Shown here piece by piece: positions 18,257 through 27,528 of a stretch of DNA of 64,000 nt; the stretch's first letter is position 1, and the number at the start of each line of letters is the position of its first letter. This DNA is from Eubacteriaceae bacterium. GTDB taxonomy: Bacteria > Bacillota > Clostridia > Peptostreptococcales > Anaerovoracaceae. Below the pieces are notes generated by a model, which saw nothing but the letters and a program-made list of their open reading frames with translations, was not told the origin of the DNA and made no database searches. The translations under genes were made by a program, and so were the position numbers. The stretch is from contig CABIWW010000003.1 in NCBI GenBank assembly GCA_902362435.1, positions 124,001 through 188,000 on the forward strand, given 5' to 3'.

Positions 18257-18835
18257 ATGAAAATACACATCATTTATCTTGCGGCGGGCTCGTCCCGCCG
18301 TTTTGGCAGCAACAAGCTGCTGTGGGAATATGAAGGCCGGCCGCTGTACCGCCACGGGCTCGACCGGCTGATCGAAATGTCATCAGACCGCGATGACTGC
18401 ACGCTGACCGTCGTTTCACGCTACGATGAGATACTGGAATATGCAGCTGCATATCCGAACGTACGCACTTTATACAGCCCTCTCAGCCACCTGGGAGCCA
18501 GCTTCAGCATACGTGCCGCTTTGCAGTCTCTGCACGATATCCTTTTTGATGACGATGACTATTTCATGTTCATGGTCGCCGACCAGCCGCATATCTCCCG
18601 CAAAACACTCGATGCGATCGCTGATACTGCGTACTCCGGATGCCTCACGGCTTCTGCATCATATGGAGACAGACGCGGGAATCCTGTATTATTCTCGGCT
18701 GTGCTCGCTGACGAGCTGCTCGCTCTCAGCGGTGACACAGGCGGCAGACAGGTGCTCCGCGCCCATCCTGAAGACCACATCGATATCAGCGCAGGTTCTC
18801 CGGAAGAGCTCGAGGATATAGACTACAGACCGTGA
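18257..18835 (+). CDS. MocA-like nucleotidyltransferase (molybdenum cofactor cytidylyltransferase family)
   Basis: The 192-residue protein begins with the nucleotidyltransferase signature IIYLAAGSSRRFGSNKLL and contains MVADQPHISRKTLD, the metal-binding region of MocA/MobA relatives. It follows the catalytic subunit by 14 nt. MocA converts molybdopterin cofactor to its CMP form used by hydroxylases, so it would mature the cofactor of the three preceding subunits. A similar fold makes MobA (GMP), but MobA serves a different enzyme class. Confidence 0.85.
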   Translation: MKIHIIYLAAGSSRRFGSNKLLWEYEGRPLYRHGLDRLIEMSSDRDDCTLTVVSRYDEILEYAAAYPNVRTLYSPLSHLGASFSIRAALQSLHDILFDDDDYFMFMVADQPHISRKTLDAIADTAYSGCLTASASYGDRRGNPVLFSAVLADELLALSGDTGGRQVLRAHPEDHIDISAGSPEELEDIDYRP

Positions 18836-18844
18836 CGCCGGTAC

Positions 18845-19087
18845 TCAGCCGCCCTGCACTTTTCTCATTCCCAGGATCCCCGCAAGTATCAGGACGGCTC
18901 CGATGATACCGACGTACACTATCCCCACGCTAAGGGAGTCATGCTTTCTGCAGACTCTATCTGTTATTATCGTAGTCCATGCAAAGAGCACTGCTGCTAT
19001 CATGCACAGGATCTCTCCCTTTCCAATGGAGCTTATCCCGCCTCTCAGAGCGATCATGCCTATCCCGGCAAAAGTGACCAATGTGCT
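18845..19087 (-). pseudogene. EamA/DMT transporter, C-terminal remnant
   Basis: About 80 codons encode the end of a drug/metabolite transporter: LVTFAGIGMIALRG, a helix with AAVLFAWTTIITDRV and a last helix VGIVYVGIIGAVLILAGILG. A full EamA protein is near 300 residues, so the first three quarters are missing. The 5' side abuts a LysR remnant on the opposite strand. A single deletion removed the divergent promoter region and the 5' parts of both genes. Confidence 0.7.
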
Positions 19088-19089
19088 TG

Positions 19090-19374
19090 CGCAATCACAT
19101 ACATCCGAATACGCGCTACAGCACTTCCGACAACTTTACCGCATACACCATGGTCGAAGCGGGCCTCGGAGTGGCCTGCACCAATGCGATCATCGCCGGA
19201 TCGTTCGGAGATGTCGTACGCTATCTGCCGCTCGACCCGCCTCAAAGTGTAGAGAGAAGGATCGCTGCACTGCCGCCGGACTCGATGTCACCCGCCGCGC
19301 ACCGTTTCATCGAACACGCGCTCAGATCTATCGAAAGCTCCGGAGAAGTATCCAGATCAGTTTCAGAGCGGTGA
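19090..19374 (+). pseudogene. LysR family regulator, C-terminal remnant
   Basis: The frame reads HPNTRYSTSDNFTAYTMVEAGLGVACTNAI and continues to an SPAAHRFIEHAL segment, which is the end of a LysR effector-binding domain. The DNA-binding half is absent. An ATG at 19081 gives a short open frame, but the first residues do not look like LysR protein, so the junction lies near 19090. It is fused head to head with the EamA remnant. Confidence 0.7.
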
Positions 19375-19415
19375 CATGCAAACCCGCAGTTATCCGCGCT
19401 CCTTTACATGCAGAA

Positions 19416-19445
19416 AAGGCTCACACGCACGATGCGGTGAGCCTT
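19416..19445 (-). terminator. Terminator after the DUF364 gene
   Basis: AAGGCTCAC and GTGAGCCTT form a 9-bp stem around a 12-nt loop, 18 nt after the DUF364 stop. TTTT follows on the minus strand. It marks the end of the long leftward gene run. Confidence 0.75.
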
Positions 19446-19462
19446 CATGATTTTTTGTTCTG

Positions 19463-20218
19463 TTATGCATAAAGATGCGCGAAACACGACCGTTTCTGAT
19501 CCATGAGCACGGCGCCTCCGGAAAATGTCGTTCCGTAAAAAACCACTTCCTTGCCGATATCGATAAAATTCACTATCGACCCGTTGCATGCAGTGCTGCC
19601 GGTGCAGAGCACCAGATCCGCATAATCCATCACGACCTCGTCATAATCCTTTATGCCGTCCTCGACCTTTACACCATATCGTACTTCTCCGACATTTTTC
19701 GGATTGAGATCGAGCACGCGGACATCGTATTCGCTGTGTGACAGCATATCGAGAAGCGCCGGCTGATACCCGATCAGCGCTATCCTTTTCACATCAGGAT
19801 ATTCTCTGCGCAGGAACTCCAGCATGTCCTGAGCGCAGTATTCAGGACCTTCTGTGCGGCAGTGCACATTTCCCCTGCACAGACCCAGATATCCCATGAC
19901 CGCATTCATCACTGCTATGAACAGGCCTCTGCCATGTGCATCGTTCACTATGTCCATATCAAGCACTTCAGAAAGCGTGCCTTCAAATGCTGTCGGCGCA
20001 TCTGTGAATGCCTGACCGAATGAGTCGCGGAACTGCGCCTGTATCATCACATCATCGCCTGTTATTATCGGAAAATCCTGACGCTTAGTCTTGCCTATAG
20101 CCTCTTCCGGTGTCAGCGAACGGCATGTGATCTGTACTGGTTCATCCCCTATGTCGTGTTCATCCAGAACAGCAATGAATCTTCTTCTCAGTTCTTCAAA
20201 AAATTTTTCTGCTGTCAT
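19463..20218 (-). CDS. DUF364 family protein (putative heavy-metal chelation / Rossmann-like)
   Basis: The 251-residue protein carries the DUF364 pattern: an N-terminal alpha-beta domain with NAHGRGLF-like spacing (here NDAHGRGLFIAVMNAVMGYLG), then a Rossmann-like half with ALIGYQPALLDML and LVLCTGSTACNGSI. It has no signal peptide, so it is cytosolic. DUF364 genes often accompany metal or metallophore uptake genes, and here it closes the gene run containing a FecBCD-type importer. It may bind or process the imported metal complex. The assignment is by motif memory, function is inference. Confidence 0.72.
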   Translation of the reverse strand: MTAEKFFEELRRRFIAVLDEHDIGDEPVQITCRSLTPEEAIGKTKRQDFPIITGDDVMIQAQFRDSFGQAFTDAPTAFEGTLSEVLDMDIVNDAHGRGLFIAVMNAVMGYLGLCRGNVHCRTEGPEYCAQDMLEFLRREYPDVKRIALIGYQPALLDMLSHSEYDVRVLDLNPKNVGEVRYGVKVEDGIKDYDEVVMDYADLVLCTGSTACNGSIVNFIDIGKEVVFYGTTFSGGAVLMDQKRSCFAHLYA

Positions 20219-20250
20219 CTTGTTTCACATCTCCTATACTTATTTCAGGC

Positions 20251-21909
20251 TTATGCTGCCTTTCTTCTCTTAACAGCGACTCCTGCTGCTGTTCCGCTTA
20301 CTGCGAGCAGCGCCAGGATAGCAGCCAGCGGCGTCATGTCGCCTGTTGCTGCGGTTTTATCATTCTTTCCTGCAGCAGCTCCCTGATCTGTCTTGCCGTC
20401 AGTCTTGCTGTCATCAGTCTTTACAATGACATTCCTGCCTGCTTCATTGATCCTTGCAGTCATATCGTCGACATCAGTCTGCGCGTAGTATGTAGTATCC
20501 TTAGCTACGAGCTCTCCGAGAGTGATCATTTTCTGAAGCTTCCTGTAGTTTTCTTCAGTGTATTTGCTCTTGTCTGCTTTCTTAGCCTTTTCGATAACAG
20601 CTTTCAGCTCTGTTGAATCGATATCCTTGCTTCCGCTGTTCAGATATGATGACACATGGAATTCCAGAACATCTCCGGGCTGTGAGTTTTTAGCTGTGAT
20701 AGTGAGCACGTCGCCATCAACTGTAAGCGTATAATCATCTTTGAGAGCTCCCATGTCCCACCATCCGGGTACCATCGACGAGAACTTTTCTGCATTGAGT
20801 GCCATGTAGTTATGGTAGTGAGCTACAACGTGTGCTCCGTGATTGTTGAGCACAGCCGCAGGCTGCCCGTTCTTGAGCAGGATCAGATGCACCATTCCTC
20901 TTGTAGTGCTCTTTGGAGTGATGATCCTGGTAGTTACTGATGCAGGTGTGTTTTCATCTGCGATCACCTGATCTACGATCTTAGTCTCAACACCTGTAGG
21001 AAGTGTGAGAGCCATATCGGATTTAGCAAGCTTGCTGCCGTCTTCCGTAGTCAGATTTTCCCATACGCCTTCTGATGTTATCTTACCGTTGAACGGTGCC
21101 ACCCATCCGCTCAGTTCGAATCTGAGGGCCTTGCCTCCTTCAGCCAGTTCGACATTCTTGATGCTGCCCATTCTTCCGCCCAGCTTCTGCGATGCGAGTT
21201 TTACAGTATTCATCATTTCTGCCGTAAGTGCCTCTTTATCAACTATTTTCATAGCTTCAGGGAATCTTAACGTAACGTATGCAGTCTGTGTATCTGTCTG
21301 AGATTCTCCCATCGCTAATTCAGGGATAGGTACACCGTCATGATCTGTATATGCGTCAAAGTCTGCCACTTCAACGACATCCTTTACCTTTACAGTATAA
21401 GTCTTCGTAGTGCTTACCCAGTCGCAAAGTGAAGCTGTGACAGTTATCTTGGCTTCGCCTGTTGCTGCTGCAGTCAGAGTTATCTTGCCGTCTGTCTTGC
21501 TTCCTACAGCAGTTCCGACTTCAGCTGCAGCTTCAGGAGCTCCTGCCTTTACTACAGATTCATCAGTTGACCTTACAGTCACTGCTGCTGTTCGAGTTGC
21601 TGTATCCATTCCAAAACACGAACATCCCTGACCTTCTGTAAAGCAGCCCTGACCGCCACAAGAATCCGGACAGCCCGGCATCTGGCATCCCTGATACTGC
21701 ACATGCACATACGGTGATACCGTTATCTCTGCAGAACCGCCCTTCACCATCGTGATAGTTCCGTTGCTGTCATCAGCTTTCACAGCTATAGTGCCGTGAT
21801 TATACTGTGAACTAGTCTCTGTTTCATTGGCAAATGCGAGCGTTCCCGCAAGTCCGAAGACCATCACTGCGCTGAGCATCCATGCCAGCATTCTCTTTGG
21901 AAATTTCAT
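20251..21909 (-). CDS. Cell-surface protein with Ig-like fold, six-cysteine motif and C-terminal anchor
   Basis: The protein has 552 residues. A signal peptide (1-27) is followed by a Big2-like domain (about 35-180). Its loop holds cysteines at 75, 80, 84, 89, 96 and 98, the same spacing as in the protein at 28416-29660. A middle domain includes the histidine cluster HGAHVVAHYHNY. A helical FIVAR-like segment (about 430-497) follows. The end has a TGD turn, a hydrophobic helix and RRK, resembling a sortase signal but without the LPxTG leucine and proline. It lies between the FecBCD-like genes and DUF364. Surface capture of a metal, haem or metallophore is inferred. Confidence 0.75.
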   Translation of the reverse strand: MKFPKRMLAWMLSAVMVFGLAGTLAFANETETSSQYNHGTIAVKADDSNGTITMVKGGSAEITVSPYVHVQYQGCQMPGCPDSCGGQGCFTEGQGCSCFGMDTATRTAAVTVRSTDESVVKAGAPEAAAEVGTAVGSKTDGKITLTAAATGEAKITVTASLCDWVSTTKTYTVKVKDVVEVADFDAYTDHDGVPIPELAMGESQTDTQTAYVTLRFPEAMKIVDKEALTAEMMNTVKLASQKLGGRMGSIKNVELAEGGKALRFELSGWVAPFNGKITSEGVWENLTTEDGSKLAKSDMALTLPTGVETKIVDQVIADENTPASVTTRIITPKSTTRGMVHLILLKNGQPAAVLNNHGAHVVAHYHNYMALNAEKFSSMVPGWWDMGALKDDYTLTVDGDVLTITAKNSQPGDVLEFHVSSYLNSGSKDIDSTELKAVIEKAKKADKSKYTEENYRKLQKMITLGELVAKDTTYYAQTDVDDMTARINEAGRNVIVKTDDSKTDGKTDQGAAAGKNDKTAATGDMTPLAAILALLAVSGTAAGVAVKRRKAA

Positions 21910-22071
21910 TTAACCTCTCCTTTCATCTCCATCGATCGTTTCTATGGTGCTTTCGCACCACTGAATGAATTAATTGGTTGATTTATCATTTAAAACCCCT
22001 CGGGATCTCAAATCGTATTTATCGGCATTCCTGATCTGCCTGCCGATGCGCATCTGTGCAGCGCGAGGCGG

Positions 22072-22863
22072 TCAGTCTATATCTGCCGTTATATGCCTTA
22101 TCTGTCTGCCGCTCCTGCCTGTATGCACATGTATCGACGCATCGACATCGTACATACGCCGCAGCAGATCCTCAGTCATCACTTCGTCGGCGGTGCCGTA
22201 TGACCACGTGTCTCTGTCCTCCAGTGCCAGCACCGAAGCGTCCGCAATGAATGCGTGGTCGGGATAATGGGTCGTGAATGCGACACCTATCCCTTCCTTC
22301 GTCAGATTCCTTATCACGCCGAGCAGGCGCATCTGATTGCCGAAATCCAGGCTCGCCGCAGGCTCGTCCATCAGTATGTATTCGGTCTGCTGAGCCAGTG
22401 CCCTGGCTATCAGCACCAGCTGACGCTCGCCTCCACTTATCTCCGTATAGACATCGTCCCTGAGATGCGAGATCCCCATCCTTTCCAGCATTTCCAGAGC
22501 TATCAGCTCGTCCTTCCTGCCCGGTGAGGAGAATCTTGATATATGCGTCCCCCTGCCCATCAGCACGACGTCATATACCGAATATGCAAACGGCGGGGTG
22601 TGGTACTGAGGAACGTACGCTATGTGCTTCGCCAGCTGTTCTCTCGGGATCTGCCTTATGTCTCTGCCGTCCACGAGCAGTTCTCCCTCCAGCAGCGGCA
22701 GGAACCCCAGTATCGTCCTGTACATCGTCGTCTTGCCGACACCGTTCGCGCCGAGTATGCAAAGCAGCTCTCCCTTGTCCAGAGAAAACGACACGTTCTC
22801 GAGCACTGTCTTTCGTTTGTTTTTTCCTGTATAGCCGAATACGGCTTTATTTATTTCCAGCAT
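22072..22863 (-). CDS. FecE/BtuD-type ABC transporter ATP-binding protein
   Basis: The 263-residue ATPase has Walker A GANGVGKT near residue 39, the Q-loop AYVPQYHTPPFAYSV, signature SGGERQLVLIARAL and Walker B ILMDEPAASLD. The VPQ...SVYDVVLMGR stretch is typical of iron-siderophore, haem and cobalamin importers. It starts 1 nt after the binding-protein gene ends. It energises the FecCD-like permease. Substrates of this ATPase class include ferric siderophores, haem, vitamin B12 and molybdate. Confidence 0.9.
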   Translation of the reverse strand: MLEINKAVFGYTGKNKRKTVLENVSFSLDKGELLCILGANGVGKTTMYRTILGFLPLLEGELLVDGRDIRQIPREQLAKHIAYVPQYHTPPFAYSVYDVVLMGRGTHISRFSSPGRKDELIALEMLERMGISHLRDDVYTEISGGERQLVLIARALAQQTEYILMDEPAASLDFGNQMRLLGVIRNLTKEGIGVAFTTHYPDHAFIADASVLALEDRDTWSYGTADEVMTEDLLRRMYDVDASIHVHTGRSGRQIRHITADID

Positions 22864-22864
22864 A

Positions 22865-24268
22865 TTATTCAGGACTCTCCCTGTTCAGTATCTGCTCGGC
22901 TTCCTCTCTCGTCAGGCTGTGATCGAAGAATTTCTCGTAAAACTCCATCACTTCCGCATCCATGTCAAGATCCCTGAACTCATCCGGATGCAGCGTCCTG
23001 GCCATATCCATCACGAGCAGTATCTTCTGTATGCCCATGTCCCAGTAGAACACACCCGACGGAGTCGCATAGACCTGATCGTTCTTCACAGCCTTGAGCG
23101 ACTTGTACGACGCCTTGCTCTTCAATTCTTTTTTCAGCTGCTCGACTGTCTTGCCGTCGTTCATGCCGCCGTGATCTATGAATATCACATCCGGATCCCA
23201 TGCCATGAGCTGTTCATAGTCTATCTGTATCCTGTTGCCGGCGTTCAGATCAGCCGACACAGCATTGCCGCCTGCGCTTTCTATCACTTCTATGATGTCC
23301 GAATGCTTACCGTAAGTCGTGAGTATGTCCACGCCGGCATAGTAGACATCCGGTCTGTCTTTTTCCTTTATCCCGTCTGTACGCGACTTCACCCACGCCA
23401 GCTTTTCATCAAAATATTCACAGTACTCCGAAGCCCGCTTTTTCGCATCCGCGCCGAGCGTCTGTGCGTAAGACTTCACCTGGTCCGTCACTCCTGCGAG
23501 AGTCTCCTCAGTCTCTCCCGGCAGTGCAGCCACTCCTGCTTTTTTGAGCTGAGTCAGCTCGTTTTCCCTGGGGAACGTGTACACGATGTCGGGTTCATAT
23601 GTCATCAGCTCCTCGAAATTCACCGAAGTGTGCACATTTTCCAGCGCAGGCACCTCGCTGATGCGTGAAAACACCTTTTCAGCCCACGGGAAATCATCAG
23701 TCTGCACATCGGCTCTGACCACTATCTTATCCTCCGCTCCGAGCATCGTCAGAAGCTCATACGAAGGCCCGTAAACAGCCGCAAGCCTCTGAGGATCTTC
23801 CGGGAACGGCACACTGTCTATCTCGGCTTCTGTCCCCGAAATCACCGGCACATCTCTTCCCGAAATCGTGCCTTTCAGCGTTATGCCATCCGGAGCCGAC
23901 AGCGGACCTATGCTCTCCACCGTGCCTGCCTCCTTTTCACGCAGCACGACAGTCGCACCATCGCATGAAACGACCTCCCAGAGATCATCTGCACGTTCGA
24001 CGACATCCTTTATCGCTTCAGCCACATCCTCCGCATCTGCCCCGGCATAGAGATGCACCGGCTGTTTCTCACAGTCTCCGCAGCTGTTGCTCGCCTCGTC
24101 TTTATAAACATTTATGCTGTAGTCCAGGACTGTGATCACACCCTCCTGCACAGAATCGCCGCTGGCTGTGACCGTATATTCGGCCTTTCCCTGTCCGCAG
24201 CCTGCCAGGATCAGCAGCGCCGTCACCATGAGGCCTGCAAACCATATGAAATGTTTCCTGTGTATCAT
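22865..24268 (-). CDS. FecB/BtuF-type substrate-binding lipoprotein with extra N-terminal domain
   Basis: The start at 24268 has AAAGGA upstream and makes an ATGA overlap with the permease; the longer open frame reaches 24517 but lies inside the permease gene. The lipobox LAGC puts the lipid cysteine at residue 23. Residues of about 30-130 form an unusual domain with SCGDC and a [DE]VA..I...V...WEVVSC pattern. The class III binding-protein fold follows (LLTMLGAEDKIV, ELMTYEPDIVYT). The extra domain resembles the C-terminus of the lipoprotein at 29705-30547. Ligand unknown. Confidence 0.85.
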   Translation of the reverse strand: MIHRKHFIWFAGLMVTALLILAGCGQGKAEYTVTASGDSVQEGVITVLDYSINVYKDEASNSCGDCEKQPVHLYAGADAEDVAEAIKDVVERADDLWEVVSCDGATVVLREKEAGTVESIGPLSAPDGITLKGTISGRDVPVISGTEAEIDSVPFPEDPQRLAAVYGPSYELLTMLGAEDKIVVRADVQTDDFPWAEKVFSRISEVPALENVHTSVNFEELMTYEPDIVYTFPRENELTQLKKAGVAALPGETEETLAGVTDQVKSYAQTLGADAKKRASEYCEYFDEKLAWVKSRTDGIKEKDRPDVYYAGVDILTTYGKHSDIIEVIESAGGNAVSADLNAGNRIQIDYEQLMAWDPDVIFIDHGGMNDGKTVEQLKKELKSKASYKSLKAVKNDQVYATPSGVFYWDMGIQKILLVMDMARTLHPDEFRDLDMDAEVMEFYEKFFDHSLTREEAEQILNRESPE

Positions 24269-25275
24269 AAGAATCCTTTCCTTCCCTTTGCCAGCAGTGC
24301 TATGAACACCGGAGCGCCTACTATTGCCGTAAGTATACCTATAGGCAGTTCCTGTGGAAAAGCGCAGCGTGCCACATCGTCGACGAGCAGCAGGAAAGCC
24401 GCACCCATCACTGCGCTGCACGGCAGCATCCTCCTGTAGTCGGATCCTGCCATCAGTCTTGCAAAATGCGGTATTATCAGTCCGACCCATCCGATCATCC
24501 CTCCGACTGCCACACATGCGGCAGTCATGAACGTCGCACAGAGGATTATGACTGCCTGATACTTCTTTACAGGCACTCCCATCGCCTCCGCTTCATCAGT
24601 CCCGAATGAAAGCAGATTGATACGCCACCTCAGCAGCAGCATCACGACCGTGCCCGCTATCACAGGCACCGCCAGGATCAGCAGATCAGAGGCTGTCACA
24701 TATGTCAGCCCGCCCATCAGCCAGAATGCGATAGACGGCATCGTGTCGAACGGATCCGCAACATACTTTATTATCGAAATGAATGCCTGGAACAGCGAAC
24801 CTGTGACGATACCGCTCAGCACGAGCAGCAGCCTGTTGTTTTCCATATGACCGCCGACCATCCTGCTTATCAGACCGGTTATCAGCACCGCCGCTATACC
24901 CGAACAGAACGCCATGCACTGCACTGCCACTGTAGGCATTCCCCAGAGGAGTCCCAGCGCAGCTCCGAAGCCCGCTCCTGCAGATGCTCCGAGCAGATCA
25001 GGCGATACCATGGGATTCCTGAAGATCCCCTGATAGCCCGCTCCCGATACCGACAGTCCGCAGCCGATAAGTATCGCAGCGGCTATCCTCGGAAGCCTGG
25101 ACTGGAGCAGCACCGTCTCTCTGCCGGATCCGTCACCGCTGCCCGAAAGCCTGTTTCTGAGTATTTCCACGATATCGTGCCACGACAGCGAGTATCTGCC
25201 TACCATCACGGATATGACCGTAAGCACCGCCAGCAGTACGATCAGCAGCAGAAGCACGTTTTTCTTTCTTCCCAT
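24265..25275 (-). CDS. FecCD family ABC transporter permease
   Basis: The 336-residue membrane protein has about nine to ten hydrophobic segments. Family motifs are SRLPRIAAAILIGCGLSVSGAGYQGIFRNPMVSPDLLG and, later, GMIGWVGLIIPHFARLMAGSDYRRMLPCSAVMGA. The gene overlaps the binding-protein start by 4 nt. A single permease gene implies a homodimer, as in BtuC or HmuU. It should import a ferric siderophore, haem, corrinoid or related complex. Confidence 0.92.
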   Translation of the reverse strand: MGRKKNVLLLLIVLLAVLTVISVMVGRYSLSWHDIVEILRNRLSGSGDGSGRETVLLQSRLPRIAAAILIGCGLSVSGAGYQGIFRNPMVSPDLLGASAGAGFGAALGLLWGMPTVAVQCMAFCSGIAAVLITGLISRMVGGHMENNRLLLVLSGIVTGSLFQAFISIIKYVADPFDTMPSIAFWLMGGLTYVTASDLLILAVPVIAGTVVMLLLRWRINLLSFGTDEAEAMGVPVKKYQAVIILCATFMTAACVAVGGMIGWVGLIIPHFARLMAGSDYRRMLPCSAVMGAAFLLLVDDVARCAFPQELPIGILTAIVGAPVFIALLAKGRKGFL

Positions 25276-25284
25276 ATGCTCCTC

Positions 25285-27528
25285 CTACTGCCTAATGAAT
25301 GACGGCACTTCCGACTGCGGCAGGAACATGTATCTGTACATATCATCACCTGAAAGCTTGACCGCCGCCAGGTATCCACCGCCGCTCATGTAGTATCCAT
25401 CCCTGAGTCCTGCCGCGACCTCTGCTATGTCGTCACTGTCATCTATAACGTATTTATCCCCGAAGTCCTTCTGTATCATGAACTCGTCCGCACTGTCTGC
25501 GCAGTACGCCATGAAATACATCCCGATCGGATAGTCAGGCGCATTGATGCCGATATACGGATCCATGCGCTGGAGTATTATCGATTCTATCTGCTGCTCT
25601 TCCTTCACGTATTCCAGCAGCTCGTTGTCCTCGAGCCACCTGAGCGTGTTCTCGTATCGTGACGTCACGTAGATGAACGCATTGTTGAGATGATACGAGA
25701 AATACAGGCTGTCATCGTCTCCTGACTGCGTGAACATGATCACGGCTTCTGTCTTCTCTTCAGGAAAATACCGTTCTTTCACGCTCATCACGCTCATGTC
25801 CTGCCAGATCGCCGCCAGCAGCTGCGCCCTGCGGTCTTCTCCGAGCGTCACTTCATACGTATCAGTCATGGTGTCATCTGTCAGATATACCGTTCCGTTG
25901 TCATAAGCCTGCTTTGTCAGCGACTCGGGATTCCCCTCCTCGGCATATGCGAACAGCTCCGCCTGACCTGCCTTCACTTCATCGAGTTCTTCTATATCCA
26001 GCATCTTCTCGAGCTGACCGTATGAAGCTCTGTCGTAGTACCATGTATGCTCAGTGCCGTCGCTATCCACATATGAGAATGTGATATCGTACGGTATGAC
26101 CGTGTCTTCAGCGTTTTTCGAACCTTTCATAGGCTCTCTGCCGGATTCTTCGAACATCATCTGAAGCTCACGCACAGTATCTATAGAATCATCCTCATGC
26201 AGGCTCAGCCGGCTCGACACGTAATATCCGTGACCCGTGCTGCTGCCCATCGCCTCTTCATACATGCCTGACGGAGCCCCTGCATAATTGACTTTCGCTT
26301 CCGTGATGTCCGCGTTCGCATCCTTCAGAAAACGTTCCGTGCCTCCGAAAAATCCTGTCGCAAACACTATGCATATCACACCCGTGACTGCCAGCTGTAT
26401 CAGTGCGCCGGTCAGCTGAGTGCGGACCTTTATACGTCCGAATATGCCCGCTTTTTTCCAGAACAGATGCATCGCCGCAAATGCCAGTATACCCAGGATG
26501 ACCGCCAGCACTGTGCTGTAGTCGAAGATATATGCAAACACCAGTGCGAACATCATGAAGCCGGTCAGCGCTGCGGTTATTTCTGCAAAGATCCTGCAGC
26601 TGCCTGTTATGCCTGCGTTTTCCGCCTTCCATTTCTTAAGGATCCACCATGCCAGCACCACCAGTGCCGCCAGCACTGCGGCCCACACTGCGGCGATCCA
26701 CCAGGACACAGCCTCAGGCGTATCAGTGCTCAGCGGCCGCATGAACTGCGCATGAGTTTCCAGCTGCCCTTTGAAAAACAGCAGCGGATTCAGTATCGAA
26801 AAACGTTCCAGCAGAGATTCACCGATCTGCTCGGTCCCTGAATATGCCACTACTCCCCAGGCATTTCCCCAGTAGAGCTTTTTCATCAGTATGTTGACCC
26901 CGCAGCATATGACCGTCGGTATCGACATGCCGCACGCCCAGTAGATCACCATCTCCATCAGATTGCCCGACAGCAGGCTCATTATCACGGCCACTGTGCA
27001 GCTGACTGCCGCCATCAGGAACAGCCCGATACACAGGAACACCGCATTCCTCACCAGGCACTGATATCCGCCTACTGCGCTTATATTGAGCGCGACGGAA
27101 ACTGCCACCGGTATCACTGTCATCAGCGCCAGCATCACGAATGCAGTGGCGAGTCTGTCTATGAAAAGCCTCGTTCTCGTGATACCCATCGAAAAGAAGA
27201 TCGTGGTCTCCTTCTTGTCCTGCACGAAACGGAACATCGAGCTTCCGGCAACGAGTCCCATCACTACTGCCGCCACCATCACAGGAATGAACGCATCGTC
27301 ATTTATCAGCCTGAACTTGAGCTGATCGTGAGTGACCTCGATATTGTAGATGGAGTCTCCCGGCAGCCCCGCCGTGAAAAACGGTATCAGTATCAGGAAT
27401 ATCACCGTTCCCGCCAGAAAGATCCATCCGTTCCGGCCAAGCACAAAAGCCGTGTCATGTTTCCATATATTCAGTTTTCCGGCCGCCCCGCGGCTTTTAT
27501 CTGAAGATCTTTTCCCAGTCAGCGTCAC
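25285..27528 (-). CDS. ABC-2 type transporter permease, large (DUF6449-like)
   Basis: The 747-residue protein has several membrane segments in residues 30-400, including the ABC-2 stretch FRFVQDKKETTIFFSMGITRTRLF. A long polar C-terminal region of about 350 residues follows and is predicted to lie outside the membrane. The gene overlaps the 3' end of the ATPase at 27497-28414 by 32 nt. The pair resembles YtrB-type systems whose permease carries an extra domain. Its place between surface proteins and the FecBCD-type importer suggests a shared role, perhaps export or extraction of a ligand. Confidence 0.75.
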   Translation of the reverse strand: MTLTGKRSSDKSRGAAGKLNIWKHDTAFVLGRNGWIFLAGTVIFLILIPFFTAGLPGDSIYNIEVTHDQLKFRLINDDAFIPVMVAAVVMGLVAGSSMFRFVQDKKETTIFFSMGITRTRLFIDRLATAFVMLALMTVIPVAVSVALNISAVGGYQCLVRNAVFLCIGLFLMAAVSCTVAVIMSLLSGNLMEMVIYWACGMSIPTVICCGVNILMKKLYWGNAWGVVAYSGTEQIGESLLERFSILNPLLFFKGQLETHAQFMRPLSTDTPEAVSWWIAAVWAAVLAALVVLAWWILKKWKAENAGITGSCRIFAEITAALTGFMMFALVFAYIFDYSTVLAVILGILAFAAMHLFWKKAGIFGRIKVRTQLTGALIQLAVTGVICIVFATGFFGGTERFLKDANADITEAKVNYAGAPSGMYEEAMGSSTGHGYYVSSRLSLHEDDSIDTVRELQMMFEESGREPMKGSKNAEDTVIPYDITFSYVDSDGTEHTWYYDRASYGQLEKMLDIEELDEVKAGQAELFAYAEEGNPESLTKQAYDNGTVYLTDDTMTDTYEVTLGEDRRAQLLAAIWQDMSVMSVKERYFPEEKTEAVIMFTQSGDDDSLYFSYHLNNAFIYVTSRYENTLRWLEDNELLEYVKEEQQIESIILQRMDPYIGINAPDYPIGMYFMAYCADSADEFMIQKDFGDKYVIDDSDDIAEVAAGLRDGYYMSGGGYLAAVKLSGDDMYRYMFLPQSEVPSFIRQ

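Noticed and set aside
21935..21960. GGTGC-GAAA-GCACC hairpin upstream of the 552-residue surface protein, checked as a c-di-GMP or other riboswitch
   Set aside because: Only one short hairpin is present. The rest of the 162-nt gap lacks the conserved blocks of the classes I know and has no leader terminator.
24269..24517. N-terminal extension of the FecB-like protein
   Set aside because: It overlaps the permease gene and reads as basic low-quality sequence. The lipoprotein start at 24268 has a ribosome site and signal peptide.
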